DNA of 64,000 nucleotides, taken from Pseudoduganella rivuli (lineage in GTDB: Bacteria > Pseudomonadota > Gammaproteobacteria > Burkholderiales > Burkholderiaceae_D). Shown piece by piece: positions 1 through 8,396 of the stretch; the first letter of the stretch is position 1, and every line of letters begins with the position of its first letter. The notes below the pieces were generated by a model. It saw only the letters and a program-made list of their open reading frames with translations. It did no database searches and had not been told where the DNA came from. A program made the translations under genes and the position numbers. The DNA is taken from the NCBI RefSeq assembly GCF_009674485.1, contig NZ_WKJJ01000016.1, positions 124,001 to 188,000 of the forward strand, read 5' to 3'.

Positions 1-339
1 GGCCGTGTCGGTGACGTGGGCCGAGCCTTCCCAATAGTCGCTGCTGCTGATCGATTGCGCGGGATTGATCGTGGCGCGGTAGCCGTTGACGGAGTCGTGC
101 TGCAGCAGCGTCTCCTTGGACACGGTCGACAGGTACTGGAACGCCGTGTGCAGCCCCAGGTCGGCCGCCTTCGACAGTGCCGAGTCATACGCCAGGTTGG
201 CCGTTGCCATGGTGGTCGACGTGGTGGATTTCACCAGGTACAGGCTGCTGATCAGCATCACCGTCAACAGGATCAGCACGATGGGCAGCGCCATGCCCCG
301 CTGGCGCGCGCCGGAAAGAACGAGAGCGTGGCGCATCAT
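1..339 (-). CDS. pilX: PilX-like type IV pilus minor pilin (partial, C-terminus off the window)
   Basis: The first 113 codons of a minor pilin assembly protein are visible. The N-terminus has a short basic leader (residues 1-15, ending RQRG) followed by a hydrophobic helix, MALPIVLILLTVMLISSLYL, as in PilX proteins, which lack the strict Glu5 of major pilins. The ATG at 339 overlaps the TGA of the upstream pilW gene (ATGA), so translation is probably coupled. It is the fifth gene of a leftward pilin operon. PilX-type minor pilins help prime pilus assembly and localise PilY1; a pilY1 gene would be expected just beyond the window edge. The C-terminal half cannot be judged. Confidence 0.8.
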   Translation of the reverse strand, partial: MMRHALVLSGARQRGMALPIVLILLTVMLISSLYLVKSTTSTTMATANLAYDSALSKAADLGLHTAFQYLSTVSKETLLQHDSVNGYRATINPAQSISSSDYWEGSAHVTDTA

Positions 340-1496
340 GTCGGCCTCCAGCCGGAATTGCGGATCGGGACGATGGCTTCGAACACCCGGTAACGGTAGC
401 ACTTCCAGTCGAACGGATCGTTGGTCAGCGCCACCGGCGCCGTCACCGACACCGCCGTCACGCCGGACGGGCTGGCGTTGGAAAACAGTACCGGGGCCGC
501 CGTGGTGGCCGTGCAAGTCCCCGAGCTGCCCGGTTTTTCCGGCGCGCCGCTGCGCGCCACGATGGCGATACGGATTGCCGCCACGCGGCGGTAGTCGCCC
601 GCATTGCCGGTGCCGCTGACGCCATCGGCATCGATCATCGTGTTCGACCATTGCGACACCTGCATCGATGTCGCCGCATCGAAAATCGCCGCGGCGCGCG
701 TATCGAAGCCATATTGCGCTTTCAGCGCAACGATATTGCCGACCACGGAAACAGGCGCGGCGGCCGCGCCTTCCAAATTACTGGCGCGCAAAGTCAGCAC
801 GCCGTTGGTGGTGGTCCACGTGTGCAGCGACAGGTTGCGTGCCGGCCCCAGGTTGAATACGCGGGCCCGCCCCGCCGCGTAGCTGTTGCCGCCCAGCGAC
901 CCGCTGTTGAAGCGGTTGCCGTCGCCACTGGAAAACTGCAGCGAGGACGCCAGTGGGTCGGCGCTCAGCTGCGCGATGGCGCAATTGCCGCCGGACGGTT
1001 CATTGGCCACCACGATGGCGTCGCCGGTCGCGAAGCCGAATGGCGCCTGGGTGTCGATGTCGAGCGTATCGGCGCCGGCATACAGCGAGCGCACTTTCAC
1101 GGAACCGACGCCGGTCGGCGACGTGCCCGCATACAGGCTGATGGTGTCGGAACCGGTGCTGCTGTGCTGGATGATGACGGGCGCCAGCGGCGTGCGGTTG
1201 GCGCCGCTGCTGGCGTCGACGGCCAGTTCAAAGCCGCTGGTGTCGCTGAACGCGGTATTGCAGCCGGTCAGCAACTCGTCGTTCAAGCCCCATCCCGCCT
1301 GGGCCGCGTCTTCATTGATGGAAAACAGCGCCAGCATGCCGTTCTGCATCTGGTCCGAACCGCCCAGCGAACTGGCCTTGTTTTGTTCGGCCGACACCAG
1401 CATGCGGGTGGCGAAGGTCATGGCCAGCAAGCCGACGGTCATCGCCACCATCAGCTCGACCACGGAAAAGCCCTGGGTAGCTTTAATAGATTTCAT
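336..1496 (-). CDS. pilW: PilW-like type IV pilus assembly minor pilin
   Basis: A 386-residue protein with a type IV prepilin N-terminus: a short leader ending in QG, then FSVVELMVAMTVGLLAM with the Glu at +5 that is characteristic of pilins. The remainder is a Ser/Thr/Gly-rich beta-type region with few lysines, as in PilW family proteins. The start at 1496 is chosen because its ATG overlaps the TGA of pilV by ATGA and because it puts the prepilin leader at the N-terminus. The gene lies between pilV and pilX, the usual order of minor pilin clusters. The product is expected in the inner membrane before PilD processing and in the pilus tip complex afterwards. Confidence 0.85.
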   Translation of the reverse strand: MKSIKATQGFSVVELMVAMTVGLLAMTFATRMLVSAEQNKASSLGGSDQMQNGMLALFSINEDAAQAGWGLNDELLTGCNTAFSDTSGFELAVDASSGANRTPLAPVIIQHSSTGSDTISLYAGTSPTGVGSVKVRSLYAGADTLDIDTQAPFGFATGDAIVVANEPSGGNCAIAQLSADPLASSLQFSSGDGNRFNSGSLGGNSYAAGRARVFNLGPARNLSLHTWTTTNGVLTLRASNLEGAAAAPVSVVGNIVALKAQYGFDTRAAAIFDAATSMQVSQWSNTMIDADGVSGTGNAGDYRRVAAIRIAIVARSGAPEKPGSSGTCTATTAAPVLFSNASPSGVTAVSVTAPVALTNDPFDWKCYRYRVFEAIVPIRNSGWRPT

Positions 1497-1918
1497 GATG
1501 CGTTCGCCACGTAAGAAGTCAGCACATGCCGGTTTTCGCTGGCGCCCGTCTTGCGCGTCCAGCGGATGCTGATGTCGACGCGGGTGCGGCCCGTCTGCGG
1601 CGTGACCGTCACGGCCACGATGGCGTTCGGGATGCGCGCCTTGGTTTCCGTCAGCCATGGCGCCAGCACGGCATTGGCCGAGCCGCTTTCCGTGACGGCG
1701 TAGGACGCCAGGTTGGCGGCGTCGTTGCTCATGATGCCCAGCAGCGTATCGCCGGCAATGGTGGCTTCGGCGCGCATGCCGGCGTCGGACAGCGCGGAAT
1801 AGGCGCGCGCCTGCATGCCGACCGCGCCCAGCAAGCCGACGCCGAGGATGACGATGGCAATGATGGCTTCCAGCATGGCGACACCCCGCTGGCGCCGGGT
1901 CTGGTTGAGCGCTTTCAT
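1493..1918 (-). CDS. pilV: PilV-like type IV pilus modification/minor pilin
   Basis: A 141-residue prepilin-like protein. The leader ends RRQRG and is followed by VAMLEAIIAIVILGVGLLGA, with the conserved Glu and the GVGLLG motif seen in PilV family minor pilins. The ATG at 1918 overlaps the stop of the preceding fimT-like gene (ATGA), and the 3' end overlaps pilW in the same way. This is direct evidence for a tightly coupled operon. In Pseudomonas-type systems PilV, PilW and PilX together with FimU form the priming complex at the pilus tip. Confidence 0.85.
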   Translation of the reverse strand: MKALNQTRRQRGVAMLEAIIAIVILGVGLLGAVGMQARAYSALSDAGMRAEATIAGDTLLGIMSNDAANLASYAVTESGSANAVLAPWLTETKARIPNAIVAVTVTPQTGRTRVDISIRWTRKTGASENRHVLTSYVANAS

Positions 1919-2568
1919 GGCGGGCAGGCCCGGGAATCGGGCGCGGATAAGGTTGGATTGCACTTGGTGGCGGTGCCGGCCAGCGTCACGGCAACGGCCA
2001 CCACGGGAATGTCCCTGGCCAGGCGCGTGGCGGGGTCGAGGCGGATCTGCGTCAGGCGGTTGTCGATGGTGGTGTCGACCCAGCCCAGCGACGTGAAATA
2101 AATGGTCGACGCACCGGACGGTTCGATGCTGGGCAACAGCACGTCCGATTGCGGCAGTGCGCCGGCGTCGCGGAACACGGACTTGAAGCCATCGGTACCC
2201 TTCGGGTCGTTGGTGGCGGGCGCCGCGGTGGTCGACCAGGCGCCGGTGCTGTCGCTGCAGCGGACCCCGGCGGCCGGATAGCAGACGTCGACTTGCCAGT
2301 CCATCTGGCCATTGGCAACATTCGGCGTCAATACGATGCGGGACGACGCATTGCGCGCCACCGCCTCGCGCCGCGCCAGCGCGAAACCGTCCGCATAAAA
2401 TTCCGACGCGGACGCCGCCTTGTTGGTCATGACCCAGTTCGACATCATCGGCAAGCCGATCGACATCGCGATCGCCACGATGGCCAGGCCGATCGCCAGC
2501 TCGACGAAGGTGACGCCCGCCTGCGACCGTACCCGCTTCAGCGCCGGCATGTGCGTTAGTTGGAACAT
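1915..2568 (-). CDS. fimT: GspH/FimT family pseudopilin
   Basis: About 217 residues with a prepilin leader and the segment GVTFVELAIGLAIVAIAMSI, typical of the GspH/FimT/FimU family. The C-terminal half carries Cys residues near a C-x-x-x-x-C pair and the final ACPP, also common in FimT/FimU. Two starts are possible: ATG 2568, preceded by an AAGGGTGGGG stretch and overlapping pilE by 13 nt, and ATG 2550, which gives a shorter 12-residue leader. The former is used here because of the ribosome-binding sequence. It is the second gene of the pilin operon and probably a tip or priming minor pilin. FimU would be an equally good name. Confidence 0.8.
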   Translation of the reverse strand: MFQLTHMPALKRVRSQAGVTFVELAIGLAIVAIAMSIGLPMMSNWVMTNKAASASEFYADGFALARREAVARNASSRIVLTPNVANGQMDWQVDVCYPAAGVRCSDSTGAWSTTAAPATNDPKGTDGFKSVFRDAGALPQSDVLLPSIEPSGASTIYFTSLGWVDTTIDNRLTQIRLDPATRLARDIPVVAVAVTLAGTATKCNPTLSAPDSRACPP

Positions 2569-2993
2569 GCCCCACCCTTGCGGTCCACCCAGCATGACGT
2601 GCTGGTGCCCCAGCCGGTCGGCGACCCCGTGGTCGCCTTGGTGCCGGCCTGGTTGATGGTGTAGACAAAGCCGGCCGCCTTGCTCTGGCCGGTCGCCGTG
2701 ATGGTGTAGGCCGACGTCGATGCGCCGGACAGCGCATACGTGAAATTCGTGGTGGCGGCCGGGAAGGAACTGGATGCATCGAAGCCGACATAGGTGCGGT
2801 TGTTGGCCCAGAACTGTTCCGCCGACGCCTGCGCGCCGCCCAGCGCCGTGAACGCTTCCGCCAGGCGGCCGCGCGTGACGTAATCCGTATAGGCGGGGAT
2901 GGCCACCGCCGACAGGATGCCCACGATGGCCACCGTGATCATCACTTCCATCAGCGTGTAGCCGGCGGAAACTGCTTGCATGCGTCGCTTCAT
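2556..2993 (-). CDS. pilE: PilE-like type IV pilin
   Basis: A 145-residue pilin that opens the operon. The leader MKRRMQAVSAG is followed by YTLMEVMITVAIVGILSAVA, a classic class IVa mature N-terminus with Glu5, then IPAYTDYVTRGR. The C-terminal half has two Cys residues (in TSCWVD and GGACSN) placed to form the disulfide-bounded D-loop. A GGAGAG ribosome-binding site lies 6 nt before ATG 2993. PilE in beta- and gammaproteobacterial minor pilin clusters is often the last gene and a minor component. Here it is first, so a role as minor pilin rather than main fibre subunit is likely but not certain. Confidence 0.85.
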   Translation of the reverse strand: MKRRMQAVSAGYTLMEVMITVAIVGILSAVAIPAYTDYVTRGRLAEAFTALGGAQASAEQFWANNRTYVGFDASSSFPAATTNFTYALSGASTSAYTITATGQSKAAGFVYTINQAGTKATTGSPTGWGTSTSCWVDRKGGACSN

Positions 2994-3105
2994 TGCGCTC
3001 TCCGAGGTTGCATGGCCCCATGCCATATTCCCATCGTAGCAAGGCAAGCTTGCATTTCCCTGAGGAAATGCTGACAGTTTCCTGACAAATTCCCGCAGAT
3101 TTATT

Positions 3106-4509
3106 TCACTCGGGGAACCGTACCGTGAACAAGGCGCCAACACCCTTTGCTCCGCTGGCAACAGCGACCGTGGCGCCGTGCACGGTGGCGATATCGCGCA
3201 CGATCGCCAGCCCCAGCCCGCTGCCCGTCACTTTGCTGTCCAGCCGCACGTGGCGGTCGAACACGGCCGTGCGCAAGTGCGGCGCGATGCCCGGCCCGGA
3301 ATCCTCCACTTCCAGCACGCCGCCCTGCCCCGCGCCAGGTCCCTGGCCCTGGCTGCAGCGCACCGTCACCACGCCGTGCTCCGGCGTGTAGCGCAGCGCG
3401 TTGTCGACCAGGTTGTCGATCAGGTCGCGCAGCAGGAAGCGTTCACCCCGCACGGTGACGGGGTCCAGTTCGAATCCCAGGTCGATCCCCTTGCGGGCGG
3501 CCTGTTCGACGAATGGCTGCACGCATTCGCCCACCAGCGCATCGAGCCGCACCGGCTCCAGCGTGGCGGGATCGAAATGGCCGGGTTCCGCGCGGGCCAG
3601 CGCCAGCAATTGCTGGCTTTGCCGCGCCATGCGCGCCGTGGCCGACAGCATCAGCGCCACCGCCTGCGCGGTTTCCGCATCCGTGTGGCGCTGCGCCAGC
3701 CATTCCAGTTGCGCCTGCAACCCCGCCAGCGGGGTGCGCAACTGGTGCGCCGCGTCGGCCAGGAAATCCTGCTGCGCCTGCGCCGCGCCCTGCACCCGCG
3801 CCAGCAAGCCATTGAGCGCCAGCACCACCGGTTCCAGTTCATACGGCACCCCGGCGGACGGGATCGGTTCCAGGTCGTCGCGGCTGCGCGCATTCAAATG
3901 GCTGCGCATGCGCTCCAGCGGCCGCAAGCCATTGGTGACGGAAAACCACGCAAGGCCCACGCAACCCAAGGTAGCCAGCGCGCCCAGGACCAGCAGCGCC
4001 CGGAACGCCGCCTGGCGGATTTGCGCGCGCATGCGCAGGGTTTTCGCCACGCCGATGGTGGCGCTGCGCTGCCCCCGCGTGATGCGCAAGGTGGCGATGC
4101 GCACCGGTTCGCCGTTGACCACGCCGTCGTAGGCAAACCGCGCGCCGGCTTTCGGCGGCATGCGCAGCGGCGGAAAATCGCCGTCGCCCGCCACCAGGGC
4201 ACCGCCTCCGGCGGTCCCTTCATCGGCATCGCGCACGACAAACGACACGTGGTCGATATCGCCGCTGCGCAGCACCTGTTCCGCCTGCGGCGGCAAGTCG
4301 ATGCGCCACACGCCGCCTTTCACGTCGAGCCGCGCGCCCAGCGCGCCGGCCGCATCGAACAGGCTCTGGTCGTACGCCATCTGCGCGGGCAGCCACGCCA
4401 GCGCATAGGTCAGCGCGCCGCCGGCCAGGCTGACCACCACGAACGGGCCGATCAGCCATTTCAGCAGGCGCAGGCGGATGCTGTCGGGCGCACGCGCCAT
4501 GTCACGCAT
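3106..4509 (-). CDS. TctE/QseC-like sensor histidine kinase
   Basis: A 467-residue membrane kinase. TM1 lies around residues 17-40 and TM2 around 170-192, flanking a periplasmic region of about 125 residues like the 2CSK_N sensor domain of TctE. A HAMP-like linker leads to the H-box with His255 in DAAHQLRTPL, then the N box (DNLVDNALRYT) and the G boxes (DSGPGI, GSGLGLAIV). It overlaps the 3' end of the response regulator gene by 8 nt. An alternative start is ATG 4500, one base after that stop codon. No tricarboxylate transporter genes are nearby, so the signal sensed is unknown. Confidence 0.85.
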   Translation of the reverse strand: MRDMARAPDSIRLRLLKWLIGPFVVVSLAGGALTYALAWLPAQMAYDQSLFDAAGALGARLDVKGGVWRIDLPPQAEQVLRSGDIDHVSFVVRDADEGTAGGGALVAGDGDFPPLRMPPKAGARFAYDGVVNGEPVRIATLRITRGQRSATIGVAKTLRMRAQIRQAAFRALLVLGALATLGCVGLAWFSVTNGLRPLERMRSHLNARSRDDLEPIPSAGVPYELEPVVLALNGLLARVQGAAQAQQDFLADAAHQLRTPLAGLQAQLEWLAQRHTDAETAQAVALMLSATARMARQSQQLLALARAEPGHFDPATLEPVRLDALVGECVQPFVEQAARKGIDLGFELDPVTVRGERFLLRDLIDNLVDNALRYTPEHGVVTVRCSQGQGPGAGQGGVLEVEDSGPGIAPHLRTAVFDRHVRLDSKVTGSGLGLAIVRDIATVHGATVAVASGAKGVGALFTVRFPE

Positions 4510-5182
4510 GCGCGGCGGGTTCCAGCATGTAGCCGAAGCCGCGGATGGTGCGGATCGTGATGCCGGCGTCGGCGATTTTCAGGCGCAGGCGCGAGATATA
4601 CACTTCCACCGCGTTCAACGTCATGTCGTCGCCGAACGGCAGGATGGCGTCGATGATCTGCTGTTTCGACACCACGCGCGAACCGTGCTGCAGCAGGTAT
4701 TCCAGCACCGCCCATTCGCGGGCGGATAAATCGATGGCGCGTTCGCCGATGCGGGCGCGGCGCGCCACGGCGTCCAGCGCCAGCGCCCCCATCGCCAGCA
4801 CTTGCGGCTTGGGCGCATGGCGGCGCGCCAGCGCCCGCACGCGCGCCACCAGTTCCGGCATGGCAAACGGTTTGACGAGGTAATCGTCGGCGCCCAGTTC
4901 CAGTCCCCGCACGCGGTCTTCCACCGCGTCGCGCGCCGTCAGCAGCAACACCGGCGTGGCGGCGCCCCGCGCGCGCAGGCGGCGCACCACTTCAAAGCCG
5001 TCGATGCCGGGCAAGCCGATGTCCAGCACCACCACGGCAATGCCCTCCCCTTCGGCGGTGGCCAGCATGGCGTCCGCTTCCGAACCGTTTTTCAGGACGT
5101 CGACCGCCATGCCGTGGCCCGTCAGGATACGGTGCAAGCCATCGGCCAGGACGGCGTCGTCTTCTACTACCAATACGTGCAT
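4502..5182 (-). CDS. OmpR-family response regulator (TctD-like)
   Basis: A 226-residue response regulator. The receiver domain (1-115) has the acidic pocket at E8/D9, the phospho-acceptor Asp54 in VVLDIGLPGIDG, and Lys in LVKPFAMPEL. The C-terminal winged helix (about 125-220) contains LSAREWAVLEYLLQHGSRVVS, standard for OmpR/PhoB proteins. It is transcribed with the downstream kinase, and the genes overlap. The divergent chemoreceptor gene starts about 115 bp away, so the pair may control it, but no operator is evident. Closest by style to TctD, QseB or PmrA regulators. Confidence 0.88.
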   Translation of the reverse strand: MHVLVVEDDAVLADGLHRILTGHGMAVDVLKNGSEADAMLATAEGEGIAVVVLDIGLPGIDGFEVVRRLRARGAATPVLLLTARDAVEDRVRGLELGADDYLVKPFAMPELVARVRALARRHAPKPQVLAMGALALDAVARRARIGERAIDLSAREWAVLEYLLQHGSRVVSKQQIIDAILPFGDDMTLNAVEVYISRLRLKIADAGITIRTIRGFGYMLEPAAHA

Positions 5183-5296
5183 CGGCTGCCTTTCAAGGGT
5201 TCCAGGCCTACTATAGAGGGGGCTTTGCGATTCATCAAGCCGTCACAATCCACGGGCATTATTGCGTCGCGGCAATTTTAATGAATCGAGATCCCC

Positions 5297-7366
5297 ATGC
5301 AAACCCTTCTTCGCCCCGCCATCGCCCTGATGCAGCGCCTGCGCCTGTTCCCCAAATTCATGCTGGTGACGCTGGTCTTCCTGCTGCCCCTGCTGCTGGT
5401 GACCGCCCTGCTGATGGTGGAGCTGAACAAATCCATCGATGTCACGGGCCGCGAACAGCGTGGCGTGGCGTACCTGTTGCAGGTCCAGGACATCACGCGC
5501 CTGGTGCAGCAGCACCGCGCCGTCGAACGCCTGCGCCTGGCGGCGCACCAGCCGGCCGACGGGGCGCCGTTGCGCAATGAGGTGGAACAGCGCATCAAGC
5601 GCCTCGATGCGTGGCAAGCGGGCAGCGCCGGACTGTCCGCGCTGCCGGAGTGGCAAGCCGCCCGCGACGCATGGACCGCGCTGGCGCAGCGCCAGGCCAA
5701 GGGCGCGTCCGACGCGAAGGGCAGCGTGCAGCTGCACGGTGCGCTGATCGGGCAACTGGGCAAGCTGGCCACGGCGGTGGCGGACCGCTCCAGCCTGAGC
5801 CTGGACCCGCAAGTGCAAACCTATTACCTGATTGCCGCCTTCACCCGTTCGCTGCCGGACATCGCCGAAGATTTATCCGTGATTGCCGCGCGTGGCGGCG
5901 CTTACATCGACAGCGGCCTGTTCGAAGCCAATGAAGACCAGATGGTCAACGCCACGGCCATGATCGCCCGCCACAACCTGGACCGCGTGCCGGGCCAGGT
6001 GGCGGCCATGCTGCAGCACAATCCGGAATTGAAAGGCGCACTGCAATCGCACCAGGCGGCCACCGGCAATGCGCTGGCGTTCCTTGAACGCACGAAAAAC
6101 GAAGTCGCCAATTCGTACAACCAGACCTCGGGCAAGGAATTTTCCGGCGCCGGCAACGCCGCCATCGATGGCTTGTACGCGTTTGGCGGCGCCTGCGCCA
6201 CGGCGCTGGACCAGTTGCTGGCCCGGCGCATGGCGGCGGACCGGTGGCGCCGCAACCTGATGCTGGCCGGCGTGCTGGCCGCCATCGGCGCGGCCGCCTT
6301 CCTGTTCGCGGGCTTTTACCTGTCGTTTTCGCGCGACGTCGGCACGCTGAACCGCGCCGTGCGCGCGGCTGCCGCAGGCGACCTGACGCAGGCGATCGCG
6401 TCCCCGGCGCGCGACGAGATCGGCGCGCTGGTCAACGCCTTCGGCGCCATGACGGATTCGCTGGCCACCTTGGTGGGCGACATCCGCAGCGGCGCGGGAC
6501 GGATTGCCAGCGGCGCCGATGAACTGGCGGGCGGCAATACGGAATTGTCCGGCCACACGGCGTCGCAGGCGGAAGACTTGTCGGAAACCGCGGCCTCGAT
6601 GCGCTCGCTGACGGCCACCGTGCAGCGCAACGCGGCGCACGCGGAAAGCGGCCGCAAGCTGGTGCAGTCGGCCACCGATATCGCCCAGCAGGGCGGCAGC
6701 AAGGTCGCGGCCGTGGTCGACACGATGGCCGCCATCCGCGCCAGTTCCGACAAGATCCGCGACATCACGGGCGTGATTGACGGCATCGCGTTCCAGACCA
6801 ATATCCTTGCGTTGAATGCGGCCGTCGAAGCGGCGCGGGCCGGCGAAGCGGGCCGCGGCTTTGCCGTGGTGGCCAGCGAAGTGCGTTCGCTGGCGCAGCG
6901 CTCGGCCTCCGCCGCGAAGGAAATCAAGGCGCTGATCGAAGACTCGGTGTCGCGCGTGGAAGCAGGCCATGCGCAGGCCGACGCCGCGGGCGTCACCATG
7001 GAGCAGGTGGTGCATTCGGTGCGGCAAACGGCATCGATCATTGCGCAGATCAGCGAGGCCGAAGCGGCGCAGCGGGAACAGATCGAACAGGTCGACCGCG
7101 CGCTGGCCCGCATCGACGACATGACGCGCCAGAACGGCGCGCTGGTATTGCAGGCGTCGGCCGGCGCGGACAGCCTGCACGAGGAAGCCGTGCAACTGGG
7201 CGAGGCGGTCAGCCGTTTCCGGCTGGACCAGGCGCACGAACAGGACGAAGCGGCGGCGTTATCGGCCGGATGGTCGGTGGACGGCCCTCTGCCGACCGTG
7301 GCGCAGCCCCATGAATGGAGCGCCAACAAGCCCAGCATCGTTTCGCGCAAGCGCTTGCTGGGGTAA
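5297..7366 (+). CDS. Methyl-accepting chemotaxis protein
   Basis: A 689-residue chemoreceptor. TM1 is around residues 19-41 (FMLVTLVFLLPLLLVTALLM) and TM2 around 317-340. Between them is a long periplasmic helical sensor of about 275 residues, larger than the usual four-helix bundle. A HAMP domain follows, then a cytoplasmic signalling hairpin whose highly conserved tip (DGIAFQTNILALNAAVEAAR) is near residues 494-513. No C-terminal CheR/CheB-tethering pentapeptide (NWETF type) is present. It would feed a CheA/CheW array encoded elsewhere. Monocistronic in appearance. Confidence 0.93.
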   Translation: MQTLLRPAIALMQRLRLFPKFMLVTLVFLLPLLLVTALLMVELNKSIDVTGREQRGVAYLLQVQDITRLVQQHRAVERLRLAAHQPADGAPLRNEVEQRIKRLDAWQAGSAGLSALPEWQAARDAWTALAQRQAKGASDAKGSVQLHGALIGQLGKLATAVADRSSLSLDPQVQTYYLIAAFTRSLPDIAEDLSVIAARGGAYIDSGLFEANEDQMVNATAMIARHNLDRVPGQVAAMLQHNPELKGALQSHQAATGNALAFLERTKNEVANSYNQTSGKEFSGAGNAAIDGLYAFGGACATALDQLLARRMAADRWRRNLMLAGVLAAIGAAAFLFAGFYLSFSRDVGTLNRAVRAAAAGDLTQAIASPARDEIGALVNAFGAMTDSLATLVGDIRSGAGRIASGADELAGGNTELSGHTASQAEDLSETAASMRSLTATVQRNAAHAESGRKLVQSATDIAQQGGSKVAAVVDTMAAIRASSDKIRDITGVIDGIAFQTNILALNAAVEAARAGEAGRGFAVVASEVRSLAQRSASAAKEIKALIEDSVSRVEAGHAQADAAGVTMEQVVHSVRQTASIIAQISEAEAAQREQIEQVDRALARIDDMTRQNGALVLQASAGADSLHEEAVQLGEAVSRFRLDQAHEQDEAAALSAGWSVDGPLPTVAQPHEWSANKPSIVSRKRLLG

Positions 7367-7497
7367 TTCCGGTTTACAAAGTTTCCGTAGGAATAAGCTT
7401 ACAAAGCGCCATGCTCCCAGCCTACACGGGGGCGGAGAACCGTCTTATGTTCGTAACCTACACAAGAACTTAAAGTACTCACAACGCGATCGATAAA

Positions 7498-7521
7498 GTG
7501 GGACGAGAACAGAAGTCCCAC
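7498..7521. repeat. Inverted repeat upstream of the Crp/Fnr-type gene
   Basis: GTGGGAC (7498-7504) and GTCCCAC (7515-7521) form a perfect 7 bp inverted repeat with a 10 nt spacer, 57 bp before the Crp-like start codon. It has no U-tract, so it is more likely an operator or RNA structure than a terminator. Function unknown. Confidence 0.4.
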
Positions 7522-7577
7522 CCGATGTTTTCATTGGCATCGCATTGCAATCATGTACTTAAGCTTGTGAGGAAAAA

Positions 7578-8396
7578 ATGAACAACAGTCAACTTGACAG
7601 CGACTTCGGTCACGCTGGCCATCCATCGGTGGCACGGATGGACGTGGATTCGCCGGAATTCAAAGTTGCGTCCCGGCCCGTTGTCAGCTACAGCGGCGCC
7701 CAGCAAAACGAACTGCTGGCCGCCCTGCCTCGCGAAGTCCTGGAATCCCTGTTTGAGCACCTGGAACTGGTCGCACTGCCATTTGGCAAAGAGTTGTTTG
7801 AGTATGGCAGCAAACTGGAAAACGTGTATTTTCCGACCACGTCAATCGTGTCGCTGCTGTACGTGATGGAAGACGGCGCCACCACGGAAATCGCCGTGGT
7901 CGGCCATGAGGGTGTGGTGGGCGTATCGATGTTCCCCGGCGAGCGGGCCATGTGCAGCGCCGTCGTGCAAAGCGCCGGCTATGGCTACCGCCTGAAGGCG
8001 CAGGCGCTGCGCGATTGCTTCAACCAGGGCGGCGCCCTGCCCCAGCTGCTGATGCGCTACAACCACGCACTGTTCGCGCAAATGGCGCAAAACGCGGTGG
8101 GTGGTCGCCACAGTTCGATCGAACAAAAACTGTGCCGCTGGCTGCTGGACCGCCTGGACCGCTCCGCTTCCAACGAGTTGAAAGTCACGCAGGAAATGAT
8201 TTCCATCATGCTGGGCGTACGTCGCGAAAGCATCACGGCGGCCGCCGGCAAGCTGCAGGACGACGGCATGATCACCTACCGCCGCGGCAATATCACTGTG
8301 CTTGATCGTGAAGGCTTGGAGCGCTACGCTGGGGAGTGCTATAAGGTGGCAAAGACGGAATATGACCGTCTGCTGGTGGACGTGGCAGGCTGCTGA
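7578..8396 (+). CDS. Crp/Fnr-family transcriptional regulator
   Basis: A 272-residue protein. Residues about 45-165 form a cyclic-nucleotide-binding-like beta roll (LFEYGSKLENVYFPTTSIVSLL, then EIAVVGHEGVVGVSMF). Residues about 190-245 form a helix-turn-helix (VTQEMISIMLGVRRESITAA). The subfamily with the GHEG(V/M)VG motif lacks the arginine-serine cAMP pocket of Crp, and I see no Fnr-type cysteine cluster, so the ligand is unknown. The start follows GAGGAAAAA. Its last 104 bases are antisense to the 3' end of the CHASE3 kinase gene, so the two convergent mRNAs would overlap. Confidence 0.88.
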   Translation: MNNSQLDSDFGHAGHPSVARMDVDSPEFKVASRPVVSYSGAQQNELLAALPREVLESLFEHLELVALPFGKELFEYGSKLENVYFPTTSIVSLLYVMEDGATTEIAVVGHEGVVGVSMFPGERAMCSAVVQSAGYGYRLKAQALRDCFNQGGALPQLLMRYNHALFAQMAQNAVGGRHSSIEQKLCRWLLDRLDRSASNELKVTQEMISIMLGVRRESITAAAGKLQDDGMITYRRGNITVLDREGLERYAGECYKVAKTEYDRLLVDVAGC

